From an uncultured Myxococcales bacterium (GTDB lineage Bacteria > Myxococcota_A > UBA9042): a stretch of DNA of 43,947 nt. How positions within the stretch are numbered: the first letter of the stretch is position 1; each line of letters opens with the position of its first letter. Both the position numbers and the translations under genes were made by a program. The notes below the pieces were generated by a model. It was not told where the DNA came from, made no database searches, and worked only from the letters and a program-made list of their open reading frames with translations. The DNA is taken from positions 1-43,947 of the forward strand of contig CAIXGW010000061.1 in assembly GCA_903919145.1 (NCBI GenBank), read 5' to 3'. Below are positions 9,100-17,313 of this stretch, piece by piece.

Positions 9100-9858
9100 A
9101 TGAGCGAATCCTCGCAAACCCAGGGGCAGGGCTTTGGCGGGCCGATCTTGGCCTGCACCGGCCTGAGCAAGCGCTACGGCAACCACGTGGTACTGCAGCA
9201 GGTAGAGCTGGCTGTGGCAACGGGAGAGATCTTGGTGCTGCTGGGAGAGAACGGTGCCGGCAAGACCACGCTGATGCGCCTGCTATCCGGCGAGCTGCTG
9301 CCCGATGCCGGCACCATCGCGGTCGGCGGCGTCGACCTGCACGCCCAGCCCGAGCAGGCGCGGGCCAAGCTGGTCTATGTATCGCAGCGCCCGCCGCTGG
9401 CGCCGCTGGCCAGCCTGCGCGAGCATGCCCAGGCGATGGCCGCGTTTCGCCAGCTGGATCCGCAGCACCTCGCCAGCGGGCTTGCCGAATTGGCCGACGT
9501 GTTCAGCCTGACCCGCGCCATCGACCTGCCGGTCAAGTCCCTGTCTGGCGGCATGGCTCACAAGGCGGCGCTGAGCTTGGCGTTGCTGTCTGGGGCGCCG
9601 CTGGTCCTGCTAGACGAGCCCAACACCGGCCTGGATGTGCGCTCGGCGCTGGCCTTGCGTCAGCGGATTCTGCAGCAGCGCAGCGCGGGAACCACCTTTG
9701 TGCTGGCCAGCCACCTGGCAGAAGCGACGCTGGCGGTGGCCGACCGCGCTGTTGTGGTGGCGCGCACGGCCATCGCGCGGACGTTTTCCAAGGAAGAGCT
9801 GCAGGCGTTTGGCGGCGATGCGCGGGCATTTGAGCGCCAAGTCCTGGCGGCCATGTAG
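9100..9858 (+). CDS. ABC transporter ATP-binding protein
   Basis: A 252-residue ABC ATPase with all motifs: Walker A GENGAGKT (49-56), Q-loop Gln96, signature LSGGM (148-152), Walker B LVLLDE (168-173) followed by PNTGLD, and the H-loop His205. LSGGM in place of LSGGQ is common in exporter-type and CcmA/drug-type ATPases. The ATG lies three bases after the permease-like stop codon, so translation is probably coupled. It presumably energises the neighbouring polytopic protein at the cytoplasmic membrane. The gene converges on the radical SAM gene with only 16 bases between stops. Confidence 0.93.
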   Translation: MSESSQTQGQGFGGPILACTGLSKRYGNHVVLQQVELAVATGEILVLLGENGAGKTTLMRLLSGELLPDAGTIAVGGVDLHAQPEQARAKLVYVSQRPPLAPLASLREHAQAMAAFRQLDPQHLASGLAELADVFSLTRAIDLPVKSLSGGMAHKAALSLALLSGAPLVLLDEPNTGLDVRSALALRQRILQQRSAGTTFVLASHLAEATLAVADRAVVVARTAIARTFSKEELQAFGGDARAFERQVLAAM

Positions 9859-9874
9859 CTGGCCGGGCGCGCCG

Positions 9875-11632
9875 CTACAGGGCAGCCAGCCAGCCGCGGT
9901 CCAGCCTCTCCCACAGCACCCGCGCCTGGGCCAGCACCCCGCGGGCCTCTCTGCCGCGGCCGCGTTCTACCAGCTGGCTGGCCAGTTTCTGCATGGATTT
10001 CAAGGCTGATTCCATTGCCGCGCGGTCCGTCATGATGCTGGCGTTGTGGCGGTTGCGGAAGGGCAGCATCAGCCGGACGCTGGCGCCATCCCGTGCCGCC
10101 AGCTCGCCCAATAGCTCGATCTCGTGCAGGTTCTGCTTTAGGACCACCATGCTGTAGGTCACCTGCGCCTCGACCTCGCCCGCGCGCCGCAGCTCGTTCA
10201 AGGCGTCCAGGTTGGCGCGGATGCGCTCAAAGGGCAGGCCGCGGTTGACCAATTGGTAGGTTTCGGCCGTGGCCGCGTTCAGGCTCCAGGTCAGGTTGCC
10301 CCACGGCACGCTGAGCAGGCGCTGCCACTGCTTGGCTGTCAGATAAGAGCCGTTGGTGATCAGGTTGACCCGCAGCTGGGGCAGCGAGTGGCGGTCCAAC
10401 TGCTCTAGAAAGCTGCGAAAATGCGGAGAAGCCATGGGCTCGCCGCCGTTGACTTCCAGCACCTGGACGCCTTGCAGCATCGGCAGCAGCTCGGCATAGA
10501 AGGCCGGCGTCAGCTGGTCAGAAAGCTGGCCCTCTTCGCCCAGCGGGCACATCAGGCAGTCGTAGTTGCAGAAGGAAGTCGCCGTCAAGCACACGGCCAG
10601 CGGTGCGCCCTGGCTGTGGACCGCCCCTGCCAACAGCGCCTGAACCGTGCGGATCTGGCTATCGACCGCTGCTTGCGGGCCGCCGGAAATGCGCACTTCG
10701 CCCACCGGCTCAGAGCGCCCCTGCCACACCGGGCAGGTCGCGCGGCACGGCGCCGGCAAGCCGGGCTTGGCCATCTCTGCGCGAAACCGCTGCATGGCCT
10801 TGCCGTTCCACTGGCTGGTCGCCGAGCCTTCGGCAGCAAACCGCTCTGCTTGGTACTCGACGCAGCACGGCCCCACAAAGCCGCCTTGCGACAGCTCCAG
10901 CCGCGTCCACGGCAGGGCGCAGCGCCACGGCGGCAGGGCGTCGGCCCCCAGCAGGTCCACCAGCCGCACAGAGATCCCCGGCCGATCGACCAGGGCGGCG
11001 CGCGCCCGGTCTGGCCAGTCGCCGGCAGGGCCTGCGGGCTGGCTAGGGCTAAGAGCTTCTTGCAGCTGGGGAAAATCGGGCGGCACGAATTCGGGCCCTT
11101 GCAGCGGCTCGCCCTGGCTCGGCGGCTGGTCCACGGCGGTCAGCCCGTGCTGGCGCACCTTGGCTGCCTGGTCCTCTGGCCACTGCGAGCGCGAAAGCCC
11201 TGCCACCACCCGCGGATCCAGCAACTCTACCAGGCCGGCCAGCCGCTCGGCCGGCGCCGTGATCGGCCAAATCTCGCCGTGGACCGGCCGCGCCTGGGCA
11301 GTCTGAAGAATCCGCAGCACATCCATGGAATTGTGCCCGCGCAGCCGCTGCTGTAGCGCCTTGCCCAGCGGCTCCAGGACGGCAAAATCGACCGGCCCCT
11401 TCAAATAGGCGATCGCTAGTTCTTCGAGATCAAAGGGTCCGCGCCGCGACGCCGCCGCCAGGGCGCTCAGCCGAAACTGCACCTCGGCGCCATCTGGTCG
11501 GTCAAACAGCAGCCGTGCCTGATCGCCTTCGGCCCGCACCTGCTTGAGTCGCCACGGCGCCAGCGGCTGCCAACCGCTGCGCAGCGTCTCAGACAGGGGC
11601 TGGCTGGCGGCGCCGGGCTGCTGCGCTGTCAT
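9875..11632 (-). CDS. radical SAM protein with SPASM-like cysteines upstream of the core
   Basis: A 585-residue protein. The radical SAM core is C-terminal: Cys355-x3-Cys359-x2-Cys362 (CNYDCLMC) binds the 4Fe-4S cluster that cleaves SAM, and GGEP at 396-399 is the SAM-contacting motif. Unusually, residues ~253-305 read like a SPASM domain (Gly-x-x-Gly-Pro-Cys-Cys..., then Trp-Asn-Gly, Phe-Arg, Pro-Cys-x3-Cys-Pro; Cys256, Cys257, Cys296, Cys300), and this lies before rather than after the core. The N-terminal ~230 residues are not recognised. The ATG at 11632 overlaps the stop of the upstream phosphatase gene as ATGA, implying translational coupling. No small precursor-peptide gene is evident nearby, so the substrate is unknown; a modifying enzyme for a protein or small molecule is likely. 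Confidence 0.88.
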   Translation of the reverse strand: MTAQQPGAASQPLSETLRSGWQPLAPWRLKQVRAEGDQARLLFDRPDGAEVQFRLSALAAASRRGPFDLEELAIAYLKGPVDFAVLEPLGKALQQRLRGHNSMDVLRILQTAQARPVHGEIWPITAPAERLAGLVELLDPRVVAGLSRSQWPEDQAAKVRQHGLTAVDQPPSQGEPLQGPEFVPPDFPQLQEALSPSQPAGPAGDWPDRARAALVDRPGISVRLVDLLGADALPPWRCALPWTRLELSQGGFVGPCCVEYQAERFAAEGSATSQWNGKAMQRFRAEMAKPGLPAPCRATCPVWQGRSEPVGEVRISGGPQAAVDSQIRTVQALLAGAVHSQGAPLAVCLTATSFCNYDCLMCPLGEEGQLSDQLTPAFYAELLPMLQGVQVLEVNGGEPMASPHFRSFLEQLDRHSLPQLRVNLITNGSYLTAKQWQRLLSVPWGNLTWSLNAATAETYQLVNRGLPFERIRANLDALNELRRAGEVEAQVTYSMVVLKQNLHEIELLGELAARDGASVRLMLPFRNRHNASIMTDRAAMESALKSMQKLASQLVERGRGREARGVLAQARVLWERLDRGWLAAL

Positions 11633-13467
11633 CGGCGGCAACGGCGCCACCACGCACCGCCGACCAGGGCCAAGGCCCATAGGCTGCCACCGGCGCCAGG
11701 GCTAGCAGTGCAGCCGCTCTCTGTGTTGGCCTTGGGGGTGGCCTGTCCGCCGCCCGCCATGCCGGTGTCGGGGGAGCCAACGCTGCCACCGCCCCCAGTA
11801 TCGGCGGTGGCGGGTGCGGTTTCCGCTTTGGGGGCGGCGACATCGGGGGCTGCAGCGGTGCTGTCGGCGTCGGCAGCGACGTCCTTGGGATCGCTATCCG
11901 CCGCGCTGTCGGTGTCCGCCGTGGCTGCGTCGGGCCCGGTCGCCAAGTCAGCTGCGCTGGCATCGGCGGCTGCCGCGTCGGCCTTGCCAGTATCAGCGCC
12001 AGTATCGGTATCAGCGCCAGTACCCGCGCCAGAATCAGCGCCGGTACCAGTGTCACTACCTGCATCAGCGGTGGCGTCTGCAGCGCCGGCGTCGGCCGCA
12101 CCGCCATCGGTCGAGCCGGCGTCTGGTCCGGAGGTCGATCCAGAGCAGCTGCCCGGCGCCGGTGGGGCTTTCTCAATCTTGAAGGTGTCGATGACGCCGA
12201 CGTTTTGCGGACCACTGGACAGGTTCTGCTCGGCGGTAGAGATCACCTTGGCGGTCAATACGTTCTGGGCGATGCTGATCTCCATGAAGTGGTGCTTGCC
12301 AGAGCAGGTCTGGCTGCCCTTGGCCTTGCCGCTCATTCCCAAGACCCCATCGCCACAGATGATCTTCATGGGCTCGATCTTCAGGCCCAGGACGTTGATC
12401 TCGTCATAGGTAAAGGCGCCCGCCCCGCCGGTGGTGACGTAGATCGTGCCGTCCTTGGGGTTGCCGACGACCGCTCCGCCCTTGATTGGGGCAAAGCGCT
12501 CATAGAAGTGGTTGTGGCCGGCAAAGACGATGTCGACGTGGTGCTTGTCAAAGATCGGCAGGAAGTGGCTGTTCTGCTTTTTTTCATCGGCGGGATGGTT
12601 CAGGTCAATGATTTTCAAATCGATGCTGCTGGTGTAGCTGGGGTGGTGGTAGAACACAAACTTCCAGGTCTTGTCTGCGTGCTTGGTCAGCGTCTCGTCC
12701 AGCCACTTGGCTTGTTTGGCCAAACCGCTGGCGTCGGCAAAGGTCGCCGTAGACAGCGCCACCACCACAGCATTGCCGTAGGCAAAGGCGTAGAAGTCCT
12801 CTGTGCCGGTAGCCTCATTGTTCGGCAAGGCAAACAGCTGGTTGAATGCAGCAGAGGCGCCCTGGACATCGTCGGAGTCGTGGTTGCCAAAGCTTGGCAT
12901 CAAGGCGATCTCGCCCATGTGAATCGCGCCCATCTCCATGTGGTTCCACCACTGCTGCAGATCGGCGCCGTCGCGCACCAAGTCGCCCGTCTCGACAATG
13001 AACTTGGAGCCGGTGGCGACCATCTCGCCCAGGATGCTTTTCCACTTGGGGTTGGGCCCGGCGCTGTCATCGGAGCGGTGGTCGCCGGCGGCGATGAATT
13101 TGAAAGGCGTGCAGCCGTCGGTTGGGCCCGTCTGGAATTTGTGGACAGAGCTCCAGTCGCTGCCGCCACCAACCCGGTAAAAGTACAAGGTGTTGGGGGC
13201 AAGCCCGGTGACCGCGACTTCGTGGACCACGCCCAGCTTGCCCTTGGCGGCAAAGGAGGTGCCAGTAGCCTTGCCGGTCAGCGCTGCAGCCGAGGTGCCG
13301 TATTCGACGGTGTTGTCGCCGGGGCTGGCGTCGGTGTTCCAAGACGCGACAAAGCTGGTGGCGCTGGCCGTCGGCGGGATGGCCACGCGCACCCATCGCG
13401 GAGCCGCCTGGGCCGCCCCTGCTAGCAAGCTCGACACCAGACCTAGCCAAACCATTGCTTTCTTCAT
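11629..13467 (-). CDS. secreted purple-acid-phosphatase-like metallophosphoesterase with MYXO-CTERM-like tail
   Basis: A 612-residue exported protein. It has a signal peptide (residues 1-21, ending AQA), an N-terminal Ig/fibronectin-like domain (~25-115) and a calcineurin-type phosphoesterase domain with GDH (128-130), GDLVRDG (161-167), GNHD (195-198), HHPSY (274-278) and GHNHFYER (318-325), the usual two-metal ligand set. An Asp/Ala/Thr-rich stalk follows (~445-560). The end is a Gly-rich linker, Gly585-Cys586, a short hydrophobic stretch and WWRRCRR, matching the MYXO-CTERM pattern that is thought to be processed by a myxosortase to anchor proteins at the surface. The start has GGAG six bases upstream. 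The stop overlaps the radical SAM start. Confidence 0.88.
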   Translation of the reverse strand: MKKAMVWLGLVSSLLAGAAQAAPRWVRVAIPPTASATSFVASWNTDASPGDNTVEYGTSAAALTGKATGTSFAAKGKLGVVHEVAVTGLAPNTLYFYRVGGGSDWSSVHKFQTGPTDGCTPFKFIAAGDHRSDDSAGPNPKWKSILGEMVATGSKFIVETGDLVRDGADLQQWWNHMEMGAIHMGEIALMPSFGNHDSDDVQGASAAFNQLFALPNNEATGTEDFYAFAYGNAVVVALSTATFADASGLAKQAKWLDETLTKHADKTWKFVFYHHPSYTSSIDLKIIDLNHPADEKKQNSHFLPIFDKHHVDIVFAGHNHFYERFAPIKGGAVVGNPKDGTIYVTTGGAGAFTYDEINVLGLKIEPMKIICGDGVLGMSGKAKGSQTCSGKHHFMEISIAQNVLTAKVISTAEQNLSSGPQNVGVIDTFKIEKAPPAPGSCSGSTSGPDAGSTDGGAADAGAADATADAGSDTGTGADSGAGTGADTDTGADTGKADAAAADASAADLATGPDAATADTDSAADSDPKDVAADADSTAAAPDVAAPKAETAPATADTGGGGSVGSPDTGMAGGGQATPKANTESGCTASPGAGGSLWALALVGGAWWRRCRR

Positions 13468-13669
13468 GTGCTACTCCGCAAGACATCAGCCCGGCCTGGC
13501 GGACCGTCTCCGCTGCACGCGCGGGCCTCGCCAGCACCGCCGCCGCCCCGCAAGTCTAGGGGCCGCGCCGGCCCTTGTCGACCAGGATCGGCCAGGGCCC
13601 CTGCGGTTGGGGCCGGCGATTGGCGCAACGCCAGGGCTTGGGGCATCCTGGCAGCGGAGGTGCGCGGCA

Positions 13670-14731
13670 ATGCAGAGTCCCCTCAGGTCAATTCGGCTGC
13701 CAGGGCTGGCGGCAAGGCTAACCCTCGGAGCAGTGGCGTGCGCTGCGTTGGCCCAGAGCGCTTGCGCCGGGCCGCAATTCCACGGTGGCCACCACCCCAA
13801 GATCGGTGCGGCGCCTGCGGAAAATTCCGAATCTTCAGAGCTGCCCTATTCACTGAGCGCTGCGCCCACCGCTGAGACCTTGCTGCACGTCCCCACCGGG
13901 CTGCCGCTACAGGCCACCCAGCTGACGGCGATTCTGGCCGGAAACCGCGTGGTCTATTTTGGTGAAACCCATGACAATGCAGAGGTTCATCGCGCCCAGG
14001 CTCAGGTTTTGGAGGCGCTGCTGGCCATCCACGGAGACAGGGTAGTGCTGGCGATGGAGATGTTCCGCGCCCCGCAGCAGCCGGCTCTGGACCGCTGGAG
14101 CCGTGGCGAGCTCGACGAGCCGGCGTTTCTGACCGAAGTCGGCTGGGCCAAAGGTTGGGGCGGCGAATTCGCGTTGTACCGACCGTTGCTAGAGAACGCC
14201 AAGCGCCGGCACCTGGATGTCTTGGCCCTGAACCCCTCAGACGAACTGCAGAAAGCGGTGCGCCAGCACGGCTGGAGCGGCGTGCCGGCCGAGCTGCGCA
14301 GTCAGCTGCCCGAGCGCGGCCCCGACGACCCGTGGCAGCGCCGGCAGCTGCAGGCAGTGTTTGGCGCCCACGCAGCCTCGCCAGAGAGTTTCGACAAGCT
14401 GTGGCGGATTCAAATGTTGTGGGAAGAGCACATGGCCCAGCGCCTGGCCGACTACCTGCAGAGCCCTCGCGGCAAAGACAAGGTGGTGCTTGTTCTTGCC
14501 GGTGGTTGGCATGTCCGCTACGGCTTTGGCGTGCCCAAGAAGCTGATGCGGCGGATGCCTCTGCGCTACATGAGCTTATGCACTGAAGAAATTGCCGGCA
14601 GCCCAGAGGACTCTCCCGACCGCCACATGAGCTACAGCGCACCGCCGGTGCCGCTTTATCCCGCCGACGTGCTGTGGTGGCTGCCCTTTGCCAAAGGCGA
14701 CAGCTCGGCCCCTGCGCCGGCAAAGCCGTAG
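13670..14731 (+). CDS. ChaN-like (DUF399/Tiki-superfamily) exported protein
   Basis: A 353-residue protein of the ChaN family, whose known members bind haem or have Tiki/EreA-like folds. Diagnostic pieces are VVYFGETHDN with GETHD at 98-102, His107, VVLAMEMF, and near the end LAGGWHVRYGFGVP. The N-terminus is a signal sequence with Ala-rich hydrophobic core; QSAC at 29-32 is a poor lipobox, so simple Sec export or lipidation are both possible. The ATG at 13670 follows GGAGGT at about eight bases, which is why I prefer it over the longer open frame that would overlap the divergent phosphatase gene. No partner gene is adjacent. Confidence 0.85.
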   Translation: MQSPLRSIRLPGLAARLTLGAVACAALAQSACAGPQFHGGHHPKIGAAPAENSESSELPYSLSAAPTAETLLHVPTGLPLQATQLTAILAGNRVVYFGETHDNAEVHRAQAQVLEALLAIHGDRVVLAMEMFRAPQQPALDRWSRGELDEPAFLTEVGWAKGWGGEFALYRPLLENAKRRHLDVLALNPSDELQKAVRQHGWSGVPAELRSQLPERGPDDPWQRRQLQAVFGAHAASPESFDKLWRIQMLWEEHMAQRLADYLQSPRGKDKVVLVLAGGWHVRYGFGVPKKLMRRMPLRYMSLCTEEIAGSPEDSPDRHMSYSAPPVPLYPADVLWWLPFAKGDSSAPAPAKP

Positions 14732-14799
14732 CCTCTCTGGCCGGCCTTCGGCTACCCAGGGCTTTGGTAAGTCGATTTGTCTACAGGTGGTTTCCGCGG

Positions 14800-16659
14800 T
14801 CAGGGCGCGAGCATTGCCGAGCGCGGCGCCACCGTTGTCGCCCCCACCTTGGCTGGTGCGTCGCTGGCATTGAACAGCAGGTGGCGGCCATCGGGCAGGC
14901 GCCAGCGCAGCGGCAGCACGTGGCGGCTCTGCTGCTCGATGTGGTCGAACAGCGCGCTGACCAGCCTGGTAGGCGCTTCCGCGGGCAGCACCGGCTCGGG
15001 CACCGCGGGATCGCCCGAGGTGGCGACTTTCAGCCAGTCTTCTGTGGCGCCCAGGGACTGGCGCTCTGCCGGCAGACTGCGCAGGTCGTCAGAGAGCCAC
15101 CAACCACCGCCCGCGGCCGCCACCGTCCAGGCGCCAAACCCCACCTCTGCCGGCTGCAGATCGCGCAGCACCGCCGGGTCGGCGTCACACAGGACCGCGT
15201 GGCAGTACGGCCAGCGCACGCCTAGCGTTCGCAGCTCGCCCGGCAGAAAATGCCAGGCGGCGCCAAAGGGTTCTACGGCGATGTCCGGCCCAAAGCGCCA
15301 GGCATCGACCCGGCCAATGCTGGGCAGCGGCGGCGCGCCCACGGCCAGCAAGAGGGTCTGCGGCCCTACCGCCTCGCGAATCGCGTCCAGGGCCAGGGCG
15401 TAGGCCTGCATGCCCGTGACCGGTTGCTGACGCTTCCCCTCCCAGGTGCCGGCAAACAGGAAATCGATCTTGAGCAAGGTGATGCCGGCATCGCGCAGCG
15501 CCTTGAGCTGGCTCTGCAAGTGCGCGCGCGCCTGGGGATGGGTCACGTCGAGTACCCGCATCTCGCCGTTCATGAGGTGGTCAAACTTGGCGCCGCCCAC
15601 CAGCCAGTCGGGGTGGTCCTTGACCAGCGGCAGGTCGGCGTCCACCAGCAGCGGTGCCAGCCACAGGCCCATTTCCATGCCATCGGCCTTGAAGTCGGCG
15701 GCCAGCTTGCCAAGGCCTGAGGGGAACTTGGCATTGCTCTGCCAGTCGCCCCAGGCTTTTTGCCAGCCATCGTCCAGCACGATGCGCAGCGGCTTGCCCG
15801 CCTTGGCCGCCCCGGGCTGCAGCAGCGCCTTGGCCGCCGTGGCATTGGCTCGCAGCGCTAGCTCATCGACCTTGTCCCACAGCTCATACCAGGAATTCCA
15901 GCCGACTTCAGCGACCGCCTTGCGCGTCGGCAGGGCCTTGCCAAAGCGCTGCAGTGCCGGGCCCAGATTCTTGCCAAGCCACAGGCGAAAGATTTCTCCT
16001 TGCGCTGGTTTGCCGGCGGCGTAGCTGACCTGCTCGCCCGCGCCACCGCTGACCAGCAGCACTTGGACCGCCGGGCCGTCGTGCCACACCTGGGCCCACG
16101 GTCGCCAGCGCTCTGCCGTCAGCGCCAGCGCCACCGCGGACTGCGAGCCGCCGCCGATCACCGTGCCAAACCAGCTCAGCTCCTGGCCACCGCGGACCAC
16201 TTCGAGATCGCCGCGCTGCGCCAAGGCATTCTGCTCAGCTTGCAGAGAAGGCTTGCCGGCCAAGGCAAGCGAACCCGTCTGGGACCACGACTGAAAGCCC
16301 TGCGACCACCACTGGTTGGCCTGCAGGCCGGTCAGCGTCCCCCGCAGCTCCAGGCGCGTGACCTGGCCACCCTTGGGCAGCTGAATCTGCGGCAGCAGGT
16401 TCCAGTCGCCGTCTTTGCAGGTGGCGGGTTGGCGGCGGACGACCTCGCCCTGCTGCCAGCCGCCATCGACCAGTGCCCAGGCCTGCCACGTAGAGCTGCT
16501 GTCGCCGCTAGCGATGGTCACGACCGTGGCGACCGTCTCAGAGCCGCAACTGCTGCTGTCGTCGCTCTGGGCGGAGTCGCTGCAGCTCGCCCAGCCAGCG
16601 CAGAGCGCCAGCGGCCAGAGACCCCTTAGAATGCTTGGTGAACCAATTGGTCTGGTCAT
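14800..16659 (-). CDS. GH36-type alpha-galactosidase-like lipoprotein
   Basis: A 619-residue lipoprotein (lipobox WASC, Cys26, followed by Ser/Asp-rich residues). An N-terminal beta-supersandwich-like region leads into a (beta/alpha)8 barrel with the melibiase hallmarks: VGWNSWY (252-258), VLDDGWQ (294-300), GDWQSNAKFPSGLGKLA, ADGMEMGLWLAPLLV, and LLKIDFLF with Asp399 as the likely nucleophile; WRFGPD with Asp459 is the likely acid/base. GH36 enzymes release alpha-galactosides or related sugars. Display on the cell envelope suggests breakdown of external glycans. The ATG at 16659 follows AGGAG at about five bases; an upstream ATG at 16695 is less well supported. It converges with the ChaN-like gene. 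Confidence 0.88.
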   Translation of the reverse strand: MTRPIGSPSILRGLWPLALCAGWASCSDSAQSDDSSSCGSETVATVVTIASGDSSSTWQAWALVDGGWQQGEVVRRQPATCKDGDWNLLPQIQLPKGGQVTRLELRGTLTGLQANQWWSQGFQSWSQTGSLALAGKPSLQAEQNALAQRGDLEVVRGGQELSWFGTVIGGGSQSAVALALTAERWRPWAQVWHDGPAVQVLLVSGGAGEQVSYAAGKPAQGEIFRLWLGKNLGPALQRFGKALPTRKAVAEVGWNSWYELWDKVDELALRANATAAKALLQPGAAKAGKPLRIVLDDGWQKAWGDWQSNAKFPSGLGKLAADFKADGMEMGLWLAPLLVDADLPLVKDHPDWLVGGAKFDHLMNGEMRVLDVTHPQARAHLQSQLKALRDAGITLLKIDFLFAGTWEGKRQQPVTGMQAYALALDAIREAVGPQTLLLAVGAPPLPSIGRVDAWRFGPDIAVEPFGAAWHFLPGELRTLGVRWPYCHAVLCDADPAVLRDLQPAEVGFGAWTVAAAGGGWWLSDDLRSLPAERQSLGATEDWLKVATSGDPAVPEPVLPAEAPTRLVSALFDHIEQQSRHVLPLRWRLPDGRHLLFNASDAPAKVGATTVAPRSAMLAP

Positions 16660-16854
16660 GGGGGCTCCTAGGGCCGTCGTCGAGCGGGCGTTCAAGGCGG
16701 GGCGACATTGCAGAATTCACGTCCAGCGGCTGTTGCCCGACCGGAGGAAACCTCTTGGACCTGGAGCCTGTCTGGCCTATTGGCTACAGGCCCCTGGTGG
16801 CCCGGCAGGCCGCAGCGCACAGGCGTCTGAGGGGTCTTGCTACACGGTGCGTCA

Positions 16855-17280
16855 TCAAAAGACCGGGGGATGTTCAGGGATGATAAGGGGTTGTTTGCCA
16901 AAGCGCACCCGCAGGCGGTCAATGGCCTTGCGAACGGCCGTCATGCGCAACAAGCGCAGTTCCCAAGCGCGCTTGCCCGGGATATCCAGCAGCAGTAGGC
17001 CCAGCAGCACCGTCATCAGCCCTTGGCCTGGCACCCCGGGCAGAGACAGCAGCAGGCCCAGTATCACCAGCAGCAGGCCGGCGCAGTTGCGGGCGAGCTG
17101 GCGCAGCCGCTGCAGCCAGGTGTAGGGGCGATCCAGGGCGACCGGCTGGGCAAAGGTGTCCGCCGGCATCCGCACCACCAGCCAGGTCGTCAGCCCCAGG
17201 CTCAGGGCAAAGCTCAGGCCAGCCACAACCGCCCATAGCTGCAGCGGTTGGCCCTGGATCCACAGGCGTGCACCGGTCAA
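16855..17280 (-). CDS. small PGPGW-like two-to-three-helix membrane protein
   Basis: A 141-residue membrane protein. Hydrophobic helices lie at ~15-36, ~68-80 and ~85-98; the central motif LLSLPGVPGQGLMTVLLG followed by PGKR resembles the PGPGW family of small bacterial membrane proteins of unknown function. The C-terminal ~40 residues are basic (LRLLRMTAVRKAIDRLRVRF) and probably cytoplasmic. The frame opens with TTG at 17280; GGGAGG lies twelve bases before it, rather far, so the exact start is uncertain. It is 33 bases downstream of the Ig-like lipoprotein gene, probably in one transcript. Confidence 0.7.
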   Translation of the reverse strand: MTGARLWIQGQPLQLWAVVAGLSFALSLGLTTWLVVRMPADTFAQPVALDRPYTWLQRLRQLARNCAGLLLVILGLLLSLPGVPGQGLMTVLLGLLLLDIPGKRAWELRLLRMTAVRKAIDRLRVRFGKQPLIIPEHPPVF

Positions 17281-17313
17281 GTCCGTGTTGCGCCTCCCAC
17301 CCCCAACGGCTGG

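Noticed and set aside
14728-14755. Terminator between the ChaN-like and GH36 genes (GTAGCC/GGCTAC)
   Set aside because: Six-base arms, 16-base loop and no following T-run on either strand.
16660-16854. Terminator or small gene between the GH36 and PGPGW-like genes
   Set aside because: Only a 6-bp inverted repeat (GCCTGT/ACAGGC) with a wide loop and no U-tract; no open frame with a ribosome binding site.
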